From positions 186,001-250,000 of the forward strand of contig MTMD02000008.1 of NCBI GenBank assembly GCA_002010065.2: a stretch of 64,000 nucleotides of DNA. Direction: 5' to 3'. The notes beneath the pieces are model-generated. The model had not been told where the DNA came from. It made no database searches and saw only the letters and a list, made by a program, of their open reading frames with translations. The DNA comes from Candidatus Pyrohabitans jungbluthii. Lineage in GTDB: Archaea > Hydrothermarchaeota > Hydrothermarchaeia > Hydrothermarchaeales > BMS3B. A program made the position numbers and the translations under genes. Below are positions 6,323 to 15,336 of the stretch, one piece after another. Numbering within the stretch: position 1 is the stretch's first letter; the number at the start of each line of letters is the position of its first letter.

Positions 6323-7735
6323 CTACTTCTCTTCAAGGCCCACGGCCCTGAAGAATCTGTCTGTAATTGCCTCCTCCGCTAGCTTGAGCAGGGAATCCTT
6401 GTCCTTTACCCCGCCAAATAAACCAAGGGGTATCTTCGCCGCCGCCGCAGTGGCATGCCCACCTGCGCTGCCTATATTTCCAAAAGCCTTCTGCATGACC
6501 TCACCCAAGTTTATTCTTATATCCTTATTCCTACCCGAGATGTGAATCACATCCCCGCCTATGCCATAGACGAGCACCGTGGAGATGCCCTCAAGACGGA
6601 GGAGGTAGTCGGCAGCCTGCGGCAGCGTATCGCGATCCCTGATAAAGCCAACATTGGTGAGGAGGAAGCTGCCCCTTATTTTCCTGTTTCTTATCGCCTC
6701 GCTCAGCACATCTAAGGTTTCCGCCGACATCAGTGGAGTCTCAATCTTCAGCAGGAGGTCGTGGTCTGCCTTGGAGTAGAGCAGCGCCACAGCTTGGAGG
6801 TCATCGCTGGTTGTGCCCCGGGTAAAATCGTTGGTGTCTGTCTTTATCCCATAGAGCAGTGCCGTAGCAAGCTCAGGGGTTATCTCTATGTTCAGATGGG
6901 TAAGGTACTCTGTGAGAATGGTGGAGGTGGCACCCACCTCTGGGCGTATGTCCTTGTACACAGCCACCACCCTGCTCTCATCCACAGGGTGATGGTCTAT
7001 TACTATGTCAGGGGTTATGTTCTTCGGCAAGGAGTTATTCTCTCCGGGTATCGAAGCCTCAATAAGAGCTATCTTGGAGTAGTCGCGAAGGTCACGCACC
7101 TTGGCTATGGGTATGAGCGTTATCCCGAGAAGGTTCACAAGGGCGCGGTTTTCCTCATGACCTATCTCTCCACCGTAGATTATGTCAGCCTTGTTGCCAA
7201 GATGCTCCACAATCTGCTTCAATGAGAGGGCGCTGGCAATCGCATCTGGGTCTGGATTGTCCTGGGTTACTATCGCCACACCCTTTGGAGCCTCTTTTAT
7301 AATCTTCTGGAGCAGTTTGAGCTTCTTCCTCAAACCCAGCTCTTTCAAGGATTTTATCGCCTCCTCGGCGACGACGACGGTGGGGTATACCACAACGTCA
7401 ATGTCAAGCTTCCTGAACTCATCTGCTGTGCTATCCTTGCCGGCGCGGAGAATTATGGGAACTTCTTCGTTAAGCGTCCTCACAGCCTTGGCAGCGCGCT
7501 TGTTCAACTCAACATCTGTGGTTAAAATAAGCACCGCCTCAGCCTTGTCCACATTTGCAGCCTTTAGCGTCGCGACATCTGTTATATCGCCCTTTATCAC
7601 ATTCTCAAAATTCCTCTCCTTCAGGGTCTCTATCCTCTTATCATCCTTGTCGATGATCAGCAGGCTTTTCTTCTGCTCCTGAAGCTTGCTAGCTGCCAAG
7701 TAGCCAGCGGTGCCACAGCCGAGTATTACGTACAT
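6323..7735 (-). CDS. TrkA-N/DHH-family phosphoesterase fusion
   Basis: The roughly 470-residue protein has an N-terminal NAD(H)-binding Rossmann domain of the TrkA-N/RCK type (YVILGCGTAGYLAASKL, about residues 1-120). A DHH phosphoesterase domain (TQDNPDPDAIASA, VIDHHP) and a C-terminal DHHA1 domain ending in GSAGGHATAAAAKIP follow. DHH proteins of this layout hydrolyse nanoRNA or cyclic dinucleotides, and the RCK-fused archaeal form is known by sequence only, so the substrate is uncertain. I start at the ATG at 7735 (GGTGG five bases upstream) rather than the GTG nine bases earlier. It converges exactly on rnhB. Confidence 0.85.
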   Translation of the reverse strand: MYVILGCGTAGYLAASKLQEQKKSLLIIDKDDKRIETLKERNFENVIKGDITDVATLKAANVDKAEAVLILTTDVELNKRAAKAVRTLNEEVPIILRAGKDSTADEFRKLDIDVVVYPTVVVAEEAIKSLKELGLRKKLKLLQKIIKEAPKGVAIVTQDNPDPDAIASALSLKQIVEHLGNKADIIYGGEIGHEENRALVNLLGITLIPIAKVRDLRDYSKIALIEASIPGENNSLPKNITPDIVIDHHPVDESRVVAVYKDIRPEVGATSTILTEYLTHLNIEITPELATALLYGIKTDTNDFTRGTTSDDLQAVALLYSKADHDLLLKIETPLMSAETLDVLSEAIRNRKIRGSFLLTNVGFIRDRDTLPQAADYLLRLEGISTVLVYGIGGDVIHISGRNKDIRINLGEVMQKAFGNIGSAGGHATAAAAKIPLGLFGGVKDKDSLLKLAEEAITDRFFRAVGLEEK

Positions 7736-7790
7736 GAAAACCACCTGAAAAAGGCTGGGTGTTAACTTTCATAAACCTTTCGCAGATAAG

Positions 7791-7800
7791 GTATATAAAA
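7791..7800. promoter_or_regulatory. Likely bidirectional TATA element
   Basis: GTATATAAAA lies in the 177-base divergent region between the DHH gene and the aminotransferase gene. On either strand it can act as a TATA box at a suitable distance from the two starts (7735 and 7913), giving short leaders. Confidence 0.4.
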
Positions 7801-7912
7801 GGTAGCGAGGAGTTCACCAAACCATGGCTGAATAGTGGCGCACAGAAACCTTTATTAGACTCCCGGGAGTTACTTTTTACCCACACGTTCATTTCTGGAG
7901 GCGTTGAGAAGA

Positions 7913-9049
7913 ATGAAGCTTCTGATTCCTGGTCCGGTAGAGCTGGACAGCGAGGTTCTCCTCGCCATGGCAAAGCCGCTGATGGGTCACCGCACCCCTG
8001 ACTTCGAGGAGATACTCGTGGAATGCTGGCGCCTTCTCAGGGAGGTTTACCAGACGCGCAACGACGTGGCGATCATCACTGGCTCCGGCACCAGCGCCAT
8101 GGAGGCGGCGGTGGCAAGCGTTATCAAGGAGGGCGATGAAGTAATCTCAATTACTGGCGGAAAGTTCGGCGAGCGAATGGGTGAGATAGCCCAAGCTTTT
8201 GGCGCAAAGGTTAGGCGCGTTGATGTTGAGTGGGGAAATACCTTCGCCCTGGAAGATGTAGAGCGTGCTGTTGCTGAGAGCAACGCCGTGGCAATTACGC
8301 TCACCCACAATGAAACCAGCACGGGCGTGGTGCACGACGCAAAGGCGATAGGAAAGCTCGCCAGGGAGTACGACCTCCTTTTCATAGTGGACGGAATAAC
8401 CAGCGTTGGCGGCGATGATGTTAAAACCGACAAGTGGGGCATTGACCTCTGCATCACAGGCTCGCAGAAGTGCCTTGCAGCGCCACCTGGCTTAGGCTTC
8501 GTCGCGGTCAGCGAGCGAGCGTGGGAAGCAATAGAGAACAACCCGCGGAAGCGGGCATATTACCTAGACCTGGCGAAGTACAGGAAGTCGCTGGCAAAGA
8601 ACACTACGCCATTTACACCCTCAGTCACGCTCATCTACGGGCTCTATGCGGCGCTCAAGAAAATAGAGGAGGAAACCCTCGAAGCGAGGATAAAGCGCCA
8701 CCGAACTCTAGCGAAAGCCACCCGCGAAGCTGCGAAGGCCATGAATCTGGAGCTTTTCGCAGCACAGCGCTGCGCCAGCAACACAGTTACGGCGATTAAG
8801 ATCCCATCTGGGCTCACCGACGACGACGTGCGTGGCGCCCTCAAGCGGGAGCATGGCATTCTCGTGGCTGGAGGTCAGGCGCAGCTTAAGGGCAAAATCT
8901 TCCGCATAGGGCACATGGGCAATGTGAGCTTCTCTGACCTGGTGCAGGTGCTCGCAGCGCTGGAGCTTGTGCTGAAAAAGGCAGGACATGAGCTAAAGCC
9001 GGGCGAGGGAGTTGCAGCGGCGGAGCAGGTTTTCGCCTCCCAGAAATGA
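7913..9049 (+). CDS. Class V pyridoxal-phosphate aminotransferase (alanine/serine-glyoxylate type)
   Basis: This 378-residue enzyme belongs to the small-molecule class V aminotransferases with alanine-glyoxylate and serine-glyoxylate transaminases (IPGPVELD at the start, GSGTSAMEAA cofactor loop, HNETSTGVVHD, DGITSVGG). The Schiff-base lysine is K186 in TGSQKCLAAPPG. Archaeal members can also serve as aspartate aminotransferases or act in other steps, so the substrate is open. I chose the ATG at 7913; a TTG at 7904 lies only two bases after the GGAGG site, while the ATG has an 11-base spacing. The PAP2 gene overlaps its stop by four bases. Confidence 0.88.
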   Translation: MKLLIPGPVELDSEVLLAMAKPLMGHRTPDFEEILVECWRLLREVYQTRNDVAIITGSGTSAMEAAVASVIKEGDEVISITGGKFGERMGEIAQAFGAKVRRVDVEWGNTFALEDVERAVAESNAVAITLTHNETSTGVVHDAKAIGKLAREYDLLFIVDGITSVGGDDVKTDKWGIDLCITGSQKCLAAPPGLGFVAVSERAWEAIENNPRKRAYYLDLAKYRKSLAKNTTPFTPSVTLIYGLYAALKKIEEETLEARIKRHRTLAKATREAAKAMNLELFAAQRCASNTVTAIKIPSGLTDDDVRGALKREHGILVAGGQAQLKGKIFRIGHMGNVSFSDLVQVLAALELVLKKAGHELKPGEGVAAAEQVFASQK

Positions 9050-9483
9050 GCAGCACACTCGACGGCTACATCTCAGGTGGTATCTTCTTCCTCTGGGTAG
9101 CGTTGGGCAGCTACGCGCTGCTGAACGCTGAACTAAGCGAGGCTGTCTACCTCTGCGCTGTTATGCTCTCCAGCTTTGCGGTGAATACTCTGCTCAAGCT
9201 GGCTTTCAAAAAGAAGAGACCCCACGAGATAGATGCGCAGAGCAGGAAATTCTATCTAGGTGCGCAGCGCTATGCCTTTCCCAGCGCTCATGTGCAGCTA
9301 GCATTTACAGCGTTTGCCCTGATTCAGGGCTTTTTCCCGTCGCTCTTTACAAAAGCGCTACTTTTAACCCTTGCCACACTTCTCTCCCGCCTCTACCTGG
9401 GCAGGCACTGGTTCAGCGATGTTGTGGCGGGTGCAGCGATTGGTTATGGAGTTGGATACGCCGGGGTCGTAGTGTGGGGTTGA
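9046..9483 (+). CDS. PAP2-family membrane phosphatase
   Basis: A 145-residue integral membrane lipid phosphatase of the PAP2 superfamily. The three catalytic motifs are present: KKKRP (about 56-60), PSAH (about 81-84) and SRLYLGRHWFSD (about 116-127), with five hydrophobic segments around them. The likely role is dephosphorylation of polyprenyl diphosphates or phospholipids at the membrane surface. It overlaps the aminotransferase stop (ATGA), so the two genes are translationally coupled although their functions do not obviously match. Confidence 0.88.
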   Translation: MSSTLDGYISGGIFFLWVALGSYALLNAELSEAVYLCAVMLSSFAVNTLLKLAFKKKRPHEIDAQSRKFYLGAQRYAFPSAHVQLAFTAFALIQGFFPSLFTKALLLTLATLLSRLYLGRHWFSDVVAGAAIGYGVGYAGVVVWG

Positions 9484-9508
9484 TCTACACCTTAAGAAGA
9501 CTCCCCTC

Positions 9509-9622
9509 ATGTTCACATCACGCTTGAGAGTAAAATATATAGAGGAGGAGGCTAAAGAAAAAATCAATAAATTTATACTTTCCCTCATTATATCCATCAT
9601 TACAGCCTTCGAATATTTTTAA
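9509..9622 (+). CDS. Candidate 37-residue membrane peptide
   Basis: Starting 25 bases after the PAP2 stop, this ORF reads a charged first half (RLRVKYIEEEAKEKINK) and a hydrophobic second half (FILSLIISIITAFEYF) that could form one membrane helix. No clear Shine-Dalgarno precedes the ATG, so expression would rely on coupling to the PAP2 gene. The amphipathic-then-hydrophobic order is typical of small membrane proteins, but the ORF is short and may be chance. Confidence 0.35.
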   Translation: MFTSRLRVKYIEEEAKEKINKFILSLIISIITAFEYF

Positions 9623-9704
9623 AAACTAATTTATTGTTAGAAATATAATATTTATGCAAATTATAACTTTATATAAATTTTAGCTAAAATTTTTTCTAAA
9701 ACTA

Positions 9705-9722
9705 TTCTCAAAATTTTGAGAA
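9705..9722. terminator. Perfect 18-base palindrome in AT-rich gap
   Basis: TTCTCAAAATTTTGAGAA is a perfect palindrome. It sits in an A/T-rich stretch (about 9560-9720) between the convergent PAP2 and purQ transcripts and could act as a bidirectional terminator. The rest of the 9484-9860 gap holds only the two small ORFs listed separately. Confidence 0.35.
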
Positions 9723-9748
9723 GTCATCCTTGTCTTCTCTTATGCTAC

Positions 9749-9850
9749 TTACCACCCTCCCCACAGGTATTCTCCGCAATACATGCTCAAGCTCATCAGC
9801 TCATCCCTCAACTCTCTCCCCTCAATCTCCCGCAGTTCTTCTTCACCCAT
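9749..9850 (-). CDS. Candidate 33-residue acidic peptide after purQ
   Basis: Ten bases after the purQ stop an ATG opens a 33-codon ORF rich in Glu (MGEEELREIEGRELRDEL) and ending in CGEYLWGGW. It would be the last gene of the purine operon. A GAGG stretch lies 13 bases upstream inside the purQ 3' end, so the ribosome site is weak. No family is recognised. Confidence 0.35.
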   Translation of the reverse strand: MGEEELREIEGRELRDELMSLSMYCGEYLWGGW

Positions 9851-9860
9851 ATGGGCACAC

Positions 9861-10661
9861 TTAAAACCTCTCAACTATATACACCAGCATCCCCTCAAAA
9901 ATCGCGTAGCCATCGCCTTTTGCTTCGTTGTTTCCGCGGGTCCAGTCCGGGTACATATAGCGATAAAACGCCCTCTCTGGATGGGGCATCATCCCGAGTA
10001 TTGTGCCCTCCGGCGAGGTTAAACCTGCGATATCGGCATAGCTACCGCTGGGGTTGAGGGGATATTCCCCCTGAGCAACTTCGCCTTCCGCAGAGCAATA
10101 GCGAAGCGCCACCTGGTGATTCTCCTCAAGCTGCGCGAGCATGCGCTTCTCTTCGCCCAGAGGCAGCACTACTCTACCTTCGGCGTTTGCCACCGGCATT
10201 CGGGAGACGTTCTTAAGCTTTAGGGTAAAAAGTGAGGAGTTGCACTTGCGCAGGTAAACCCACCTGTCCTCGAAGCGCGCTGAGGCGTTCTTCGCCAGCG
10301 CAAGCGTTGGTTCGCCTACTTCTCCAAAGGGGAGAAGACCCGACTCTATGAGCACCTGAAAGCCGTTGCATATCCCCAGGATAGGCTTTCCCTCGTCCAC
10401 AAAGCTTTGAAGCTCTCGTCTAAGGCTGTAGCTCAGCATCTTTCCAAATATAGCGCCGCTACGAATGCGGTCACCGAAGGAGAAGCCGCCCGGAATAACC
10501 AGACCATGAAACTCTTCAAGGGAGCGTTTTCCTTTTATGAACCTGTTGACGTGCACCACCTCAGCCTTCGCCCCAAGTTCTACGATTGCCGCCGCCGTTT
10601 CTGCGTCGCAATTTGTGCCCGGGCCGCGCATCACTAGCACGCGAGCTTCGCTGAGCTTCAC
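9861..10661 (-). CDS. purQ: Phosphoribosylformylglycinamidine synthase subunit PurQ (glutaminase)
   Basis: PurQ is the class I glutamine amidotransferase subunit of FGAM synthase, step four of purine synthesis. It releases ammonia from glutamine for PurL. The 266-residue protein shows the oxyanion region GLVIPGGFSFGDR, the nucleophile C98 in GICNGFQ and the His-Glu pair in MMPHPERAF. It is the last clear gene of a purS-purL-purQ run and overlaps purL by four bases. Archaeal PurQ is often near this length or slightly shorter. Confidence 0.95.
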   Translation of the reverse strand: MKLSEARVLVMRGPGTNCDAETAAAIVELGAKAEVVHVNRFIKGKRSLEEFHGLVIPGGFSFGDRIRSGAIFGKMLSYSLRRELQSFVDEGKPILGICNGFQVLIESGLLPFGEVGEPTLALAKNASARFEDRWVYLRKCNSSLFTLKLKNVSRMPVANAEGRVVLPLGEEKRMLAQLEENHQVALRYCSAEGEVAQGEYPLNPSGSYADIAGLTSPEGTILGMMPHPERAFYRYMYPDWTRGNNEAKGDGYAIFEGMLVYIVERF

Positions 10662-12901
10662 AGCCTCACCCCGCTCTGCCAGCTCTCCTTTAGCTCCCTT
10701 ATACCCTCGCGGAGAAGCTCCTCACCAAGGTGCGTCACCACCACCTCATCGCCGCCAGTTTCGCCTATTTTAGCAAAGGTTACGCCATTCATCAGTGCTT
10801 CAAACTCCTGTGCCTTGCTTGGTGGCACCTCGACAAGGAAGCGGGAGTTGCTCTCAGAGAAGAGTATAAAATCATGGCGCATCGTTTGCGATGTTGGGAC
10901 AAGCGAAAGCTCAACCTCTGCGCCTACGTTGCCTGAGAAGCACATCTCCGCAAGGGCAACAGCTAAGCCTCCCTCGCTCAGGTCATGGCACGCTTTAACC
11001 AAACCTGCGTCTATTGCTCTGGTGAGGGCTTCAAAAGTGCGCTTGGCTTTAGAAGGCTCTACCTTAGGCACGCTCTTGCCCAGAAAACCCTTGAGCTTGT
11101 AGTAGTGCGAGCCTCCAAGCTCTGGCTTTGTCTCACCAAGGATGTAGATATAGCTTCCCTCGCGCTTGAAATCCATGCTCACAGTCCTGCGCACATCCGG
11201 AACAATGCCCAGGGCGGAGATCAAAAGTGTGGGTGTGACCCCCCCGAGGGGCGACTCGTTGTAGAGGGAGTCCTTGCCGGAGATGAAGGGCGTTTCATAG
11301 GCTCTGGCAATGTCGTAGCAGGCTTTGGCTGCCCTGACGAGGGTACCTAAGTTTTCGGGCTTCTCCGGGTTGCCCCAGCAGAAGTTGTCCAGAAGCGCTA
11401 TCCTGCGACCTCCCACGGCGATGTTGTTGCGTATAGCCTCGTCTATGGCTGAGGCTGCCATCCAGTACGCGTCTATCTTGCCATACTCGGGGTTCAGTCC
11501 GTTGGAAATAGCTATGCCCTTCCAGGAGTTGCGCAGCGGCTTGAGCACCGCCGCATCTCCTGGACCGTCGCAGGCTTCGCCCTGGAGTGGCTTCAGCACC
11601 GTCGCCGCCTTCACCTCATGGTCGTATGTGCGGATAACACTTTCCTTGCTCGCCACATTGGGCATCGCTAGGATGCGGTGCAGGTCCTCGCCAAGCCTGC
11701 CCGGCTCGAAGCTGGGTTCGCTGAGCTCAGGTGGCGACCACCTCGCGGTGCGCCTCACGCGGGGCAAGCCCTCGAAGAGGAACTCCACGTCCAGCTCCGC
11801 CACCTTTTCATCGTGATAGTAAATCTCAAGCCTGCGCTCGGGTATAAGCTCGCCTATCGCAGTGGCTTCAACCTCCTCATCGGCAAAAATCTCCAGCACG
11901 CGGTCAAGATTTGAAGGGGGCACAATCAGGAGCATCCTCTCCTGGGATTCAGAAACCCAGATCTCCCAGGGCTTCATGTTCTCGTACTTTAAGGGCACCC
12001 GCTCCAGGTGCACCCTCGCTCCACACCCGAAGCGATGAGCCTGCTCGCCTATTGCGCTGCTCAGCCCGCCTCCACCCAAATCAGTGATTGCGCTTCCAAG
12101 CTCAGCCTCACGCACTTTAAGTATCGCCCGCTTTATCTTCTCCTCCTCTATGGGATCGCCTATTTGCACGGCGGTGCCAAAAATCTCCTCGGCGCCCTCC
12201 TCAAGCTCTGAGCTTGCAAAAGTCACGCCATGTATGCCATCTCTGCCGGTGCGCCCTCCCACGAGAAGAAGCACATCCCCTGGCTTTGCCTCGCGCTTGT
12301 ACTTGCTCTTCTTGACTATGCCCACGGTGCCGCAGTAAACCAGGGGGTTGCCCACATAGCTCTCATCGAAGAATATGGCGCCGTTGACAGTGGGTATGCC
12401 CATGTTGTTTCCGTAGCTTCCTATCCCGGCTACGACGTAGGTGAAGATGAACCGCGGATGCCTCATTCCTTCTGGCAGCTTCTCGTAGGGGTAGTCGAGG
12501 GGACCAAAGCACAGCACGTCGGTATTTGCTATGGGCTCGCCCCATACGCCGAGAACATCGCGAATAACCCCGCCAACACCAGTGGCGGCGCCGCCAAAGG
12601 GCTCAATTGCACTTGGGTGGTTGTGCGTCTCCACCTTGAAGGCTATGGCGTAGTCGCCTTCAAAATCCACAATGCCCGCGTTGTCTTCAAATACTGAGAA
12701 GCACCACTCCGGCGAAAGCTCTCGCGTGACCCTTGCGACGGTGCTTTTAAGCAAGCCGTCTATCTCCTCACCGTCATAGAGGATTATGCCCTTAAACGTC
12801 TTGTGCACACAGTGCTCGCTCCAGGTCTGGGCAAAAGTTTCAAGCTCCACGTCAGTAGGCTCTCGCCCCAGCTTGCGGTAGTACTCCTGTATCCGCCTCA
12901 T
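10658..12901 (-). CDS. purL: Phosphoribosylformylglycinamidine synthase subunit PurL
   Basis: PurL is the ATP-dependent synthetase subunit that converts FGAR and ammonia to FGAM. The 747-residue protein is the small-PurL type with LGREPTDVELETFAQTWSEHC near the N-terminus, FKVETHNHPSAIEPFGGAATGVGG, and a second AIRS-like half (SGKDSLYNE, ACHDLSEGGLAVAL). The ATG at 12901 is the first standard start. The same frame is open for 33 more codons (to 13000) and encodes a plausible family N-terminus ([21 protein letters not shown]). The real start may therefore be the ATT at 13000 or the CTG at 12994, just behind a GGAGGGTGG site. Confidence 0.93.
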   Translation of the reverse strand: MRRIQEYYRKLGREPTDVELETFAQTWSEHCVHKTFKGIILYDGEEIDGLLKSTVARVTRELSPEWCFSVFEDNAGIVDFEGDYAIAFKVETHNHPSAIEPFGGAATGVGGVIRDVLGVWGEPIANTDVLCFGPLDYPYEKLPEGMRHPRFIFTYVVAGIGSYGNNMGIPTVNGAIFFDESYVGNPLVYCGTVGIVKKSKYKREAKPGDVLLLVGGRTGRDGIHGVTFASSELEEGAEEIFGTAVQIGDPIEEEKIKRAILKVREAELGSAITDLGGGGLSSAIGEQAHRFGCGARVHLERVPLKYENMKPWEIWVSESQERMLLIVPPSNLDRVLEIFADEEVEATAIGELIPERRLEIYYHDEKVAELDVEFLFEGLPRVRRTARWSPPELSEPSFEPGRLGEDLHRILAMPNVASKESVIRTYDHEVKAATVLKPLQGEACDGPGDAAVLKPLRNSWKGIAISNGLNPEYGKIDAYWMAASAIDEAIRNNIAVGGRRIALLDNFCWGNPEKPENLGTLVRAAKACYDIARAYETPFISGKDSLYNESPLGGVTPTLLISALGIVPDVRRTVSMDFKREGSYIYILGETKPELGGSHYYKLKGFLGKSVPKVEPSKAKRTFEALTRAIDAGLVKACHDLSEGGLAVALAEMCFSGNVGAEVELSLVPTSQTMRHDFILFSESNSRFLVEVPPSKAQEFEALMNGVTFAKIGETGGDEVVVTHLGEELLREGIRELKESWQSGVRL

Positions 12902-12995
12902 CTCCTCCAGGTTCAGAGCGAGCTGACGGTGCTCACTTATCCTAAGAAGCTCCTCTTCGCTCGCGTTGAGCAGGGGGATTACCTCAGCACTCAGG

Positions 12996-13223
12996 TTAAT
13001 CCACCCTCCTTATCTCGTAATCCTGACTCACGGGGTTAGCTAAGAGCCGGCGGCACATCTTCTCCACATCTTCTCGCGAGTAGTCGCCCTCGATTATAAA
13101 CAGCTTTGCGGTGTGCACATCTTTAACCCTATCGAAGCCCAGCATCTTCAGTGCATACAGCGTGGACTCGCCCTCTGGGTCCTGCACCCCCCGCTTATAG
13201 GAAACCCGAACCTCCCACTTCAT
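12996..13223 (-). CDS. purS: Phosphoribosylformylglycinamidine synthase subunit PurS
   Basis: PurS is the small dimeric subunit that bridges PurL and PurQ in FGAM synthase. This 75-residue version starts [20 protein letters not shown] and ends [14 protein letters not shown], the usual beta-alpha-beta pattern with the conserved DPEGE and NPV elements. I chose the ATG at 13223 because it overlaps the hom stop as ATGA and fits family length; the frame is open 24 bases further. The gene is directly followed by purL. Confidence 0.9.
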   Translation of the reverse strand: MKWEVRVSYKRGVQDPEGESTLYALKMLGFDRVKDVHTAKLFIIEGDYSREDVEKMCRRLLANPVSQDYEIRRVD

Positions 13224-14236
13224 TGTCCTGCCCCCCTCTTCTTCCATATGGCGATTATATCACTGAGTATTGCGCTCTGCGTCTCTATGGCACCTGCCCC
13301 CTTACCCACGACGGTTATCTCGCCCGCGACGTCGCAGTGGAGCATGGCAACGTTGAGAGCGCCGTCCACATTGAGGGGGTGCGTCTCGGGAATAAGCCTG
13401 GGAGAAACTTCGAGATGGTTGTTCCTTACCTCGCCTATGAGCTTTATCACATATCCTCTCTCCTTGGCTAGGCGAATCGCCTCAGGGGTTATTCGAGTTA
13501 TACCCCTTGTCTTAACATCGCTAAAGGTGGCATCTATGCCCATTATCGCATTCGCAAGTATCACCAGCTTGCTGGCTGTGTCTATGCCCTCAATGTCATA
13601 CGTGGGGTCGGTCTCAGCATAGCCAAGCTCCTGCGCCTCCTTGAGCACCTGCTCGAAGCTTAGCCCCTCGCGCGTCATTCGGGAGAGGATGTAGTTGGTT
13701 GTGCCGTTGAGTATTCCCTCTATCGCCGTAATTTTATCACCGCTTAGCGTCTCCCTCGCCAAGTTTATCACCGGCATTGCTCCGCCCACGCTGGCCTCGA
13801 AGCGGAACTCCACGTTATTTCGTGCTGCCTCTGTAACCAGCTCTTTATATTTAAGCGCAAGCGGCCCCTTATTAGAGGTTACCACGTGCTTCCCAGCCTT
13901 AAAGCCAGCGAGCATGTGGCTGAGCCCTGGCTCGCCCGTCTTTATATTTGAAGGCGTGGCCTCGATTACCAAGTCGGCGTCTATCTCCTCGATCGCCTCT
14001 ATGCCAGTCATCTCCTTTGCTCCGGGGTAGTTGACTATTGCTCTGGTTTGCCTCGCAACGCTGAGTGCCTTCTCTAAGTCGAGTCCCTCTTCAGCGTAGG
14101 CGGTGCCGCTTATGTCGGTTATCGAAACCACCTTAACCTCGAGGGAGTAGCGCTGCTTTAGCTCCTCCCGTTTGCGAAGCAGCACCTCTGCAAGACCCTG
14201 ACCTATGACACCAAAGCCGATAATCTGGACGCGCAT
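13220..14236 (-). CDS. hom: Homoserine dehydrogenase
   Basis: This enzyme reduces aspartate semialdehyde to homoserine with NAD(P)H in threonine and methionine synthesis. The 338-residue protein has an N-terminal Rossmann motif ([17 protein letters not shown]), the substrate region [14 protein letters not shown] and GGAMPVINL, and the signature [14 protein letters not shown] with [14 protein letters not shown]. It lacks a C-terminal ACT domain. An ACT-domain protein is encoded immediately upstream with a one-base gap, so regulation by an amino acid may act in trans. It overlaps purS by four bases. Confidence 0.95.
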   Translation of the reverse strand: MRVQIIGFGVIGQGLAEVLLRKREELKQRYSLEVKVVSITDISGTAYAEEGLDLEKALSVARQTRAIVNYPGAKEMTGIEAIEEIDADLVIEATPSNIKTGEPGLSHMLAGFKAGKHVVTSNKGPLALKYKELVTEAARNNVEFRFEASVGGAMPVINLARETLSGDKITAIEGILNGTTNYILSRMTREGLSFEQVLKEAQELGYAETDPTYDIEGIDTASKLVILANAIMGIDATFSDVKTRGITRITPEAIRLAKERGYVIKLIGEVRNNHLEVSPRLIPETHPLNVDGALNVAMLHCDVAGEITVVGKGAGAIETQSAILSDIIAIWKKRGAGQ

Positions 14237-14237
14237 G

Positions 14238-14747
14238 CTATACCTCCAGGCTTCTGACTATCTCCAGGTTCTTCTCCTTTGCTATGGAATAGATCCTCTC
14301 CATTACCCTGCGCCTGTCCACACCTTGGGAAACTTCTATATCCACTATAGCTGAGGACTCCTTATCAGGGTGGGGCATCGCAAGGCTGAGGTCAGAGACC
14401 ATAACTCCTTCAAGCTCGTTTATCCTGTCTATTGTGTCGCGGAGGTCAGTATCTACGACATGCCCAATCATGAGCAGGGTTATCCTCTCCTTCTTGGTTA
14501 CCTCTCCAAGCTTTGTCACACGCACCCCTTGCTCTTCGAGTTCATTTATAATGCGCTCCAGGCTTGCCTCGTCTGGCACGTCGATGGTGAAGTGCACAGG
14601 CACTCGCCCTGAGCGGAGCTTCTCCTCTTCGCGCAGGTGGATTATGCTTATCACATTACCGCCGTACCTTGAGATCGGCTCCAGCGCGAGCAGAAGCTGC
14701 CCTGGCGTATCCTTCAGCTCAAGATCAACGCTAACCCTCATGTCCAT
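14238..14747 (-). CDS. ACT-domain protein, probable amino-acid sensor for Hom
   Basis: The roughly 169-residue protein contains two ACT-type ligand-binding folds: [28 protein letters not shown] at the start, and a second around [24 protein letters not shown]. The family is the archaeal ACT protein found next to homoserine dehydrogenase. It likely binds threonine or a related amino acid and regulates Hom (inference from position). The ATG at 14747 overlaps the previous stop as TGATG; a second ATG at 14741 has GGTGA in front and may be used instead. Confidence 0.85.
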   Translation of the reverse strand: MDMRVSVDLELKDTPGQLLLALEPISRYGGNVISIIHLREEEKLRSGRVPVHFTIDVPDEASLERIINELEEQGVRVTKLGEVTKKERITLLMIGHVVDTDLRDTIDRINELEGVMVSDLSLAMPHPDKESSAIVDIEVSQGVDRRRVMERIYSIAKEKNLEIVRSLEV

Positions 14748-15292
14748 CACCACAGTTTTCCTTCTTCTCCCCATAAGCCGGAGAAGAGATTCTCCTCCTC
14801 TTCCTTGTAAACCTCTGGTTTTGTTTCTCTCTTTTTCTGCTTTTGGGCACGCCTCCTCTTCTTTATGCCCCTGTCAGCAAACTTTAAAAGAGTGCCGTAG
14901 TCCTCGAGAAGGTGCTCAAGACTGTGAAGCGAGATGTTCTGGGTGAAGCGCTTGTGGGTCTCGTACACCTCGCCGGTAAACTCTCTAATCGCCTCCTTCA
15001 TCTCAGAAAAGGTGGCATGGTCAGTGAGGTTGAAGAGGAAGTCTTTATCCAGGTAGCGGCAGAAGTCGAGAATGAAGGTTTGCACAACGTAGCGGGCGGC
15101 ATAGCTATCGCGGTCCATGCCGGAGATTATCCTGATGAAAAGCTTTATCTGCTCCTCCACCGCCTCCCGAGAGGTGATGTCGGCGAAGAATCTGTTGCCC
15201 TTTCGTAGCGAGGTGAACTCGTCTCTTCCCTGAGCAGAAGTTTCTACCTCATATGCGCGAAGCGCTTGCTTAAACTCCTCTTCGCCGAACAT
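14747..15292 (-). CDS. Uncharacterised protein heading the hom-pur operon
   Basis: I do not recognise the family. The 181-residue protein begins MFGEEEFKQALRAYEVETSA and looks helical, with a C-terminal basic and acidic low-complexity stretch (KKRRRAQKQKKRE, then KEEEENLFSGLW). The C-terminal GLWGEEGKLW could be a short binding motif. I start at the ATG at 15292 because a TATA-like box lies 26-28 bases upstream, as for a leaderless mRNA; the frame is open 51 bases further. It overlaps the ACT gene by one base and is probably the first gene of the operon. Confidence 0.7.
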   Translation of the reverse strand: MFGEEEFKQALRAYEVETSAQGRDEFTSLRKGNRFFADITSREAVEEQIKLFIRIISGMDRDSYAARYVVQTFILDFCRYLDKDFLFNLTDHATFSEMKEAIREFTGEVYETHKRFTQNISLHSLEHLLEDYGTLLKFADRGIKKRRRAQKQKKRETKPEVYKEEEENLFSGLWGEEGKLW

Positions 15293-15317
15293 GCAAGAGA
15301 ATTTTGGGGGCAGGGAA

Positions 15318-15324
15318 TATATAA
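15318..15324 (-). promoter_or_regulatory. TATA box of the hom-purSLQ operon
   Basis: ATATATAAT-like sequence (minus strand AAATTATATATTCC) is centred about 28 bases before the ATG at 15292. This supports a leaderless transcript for the six-gene operon. It overlaps the 3' end of hypE. Confidence 0.5.
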
Positions 15325-15336
15325 TTTCCGGATGGC

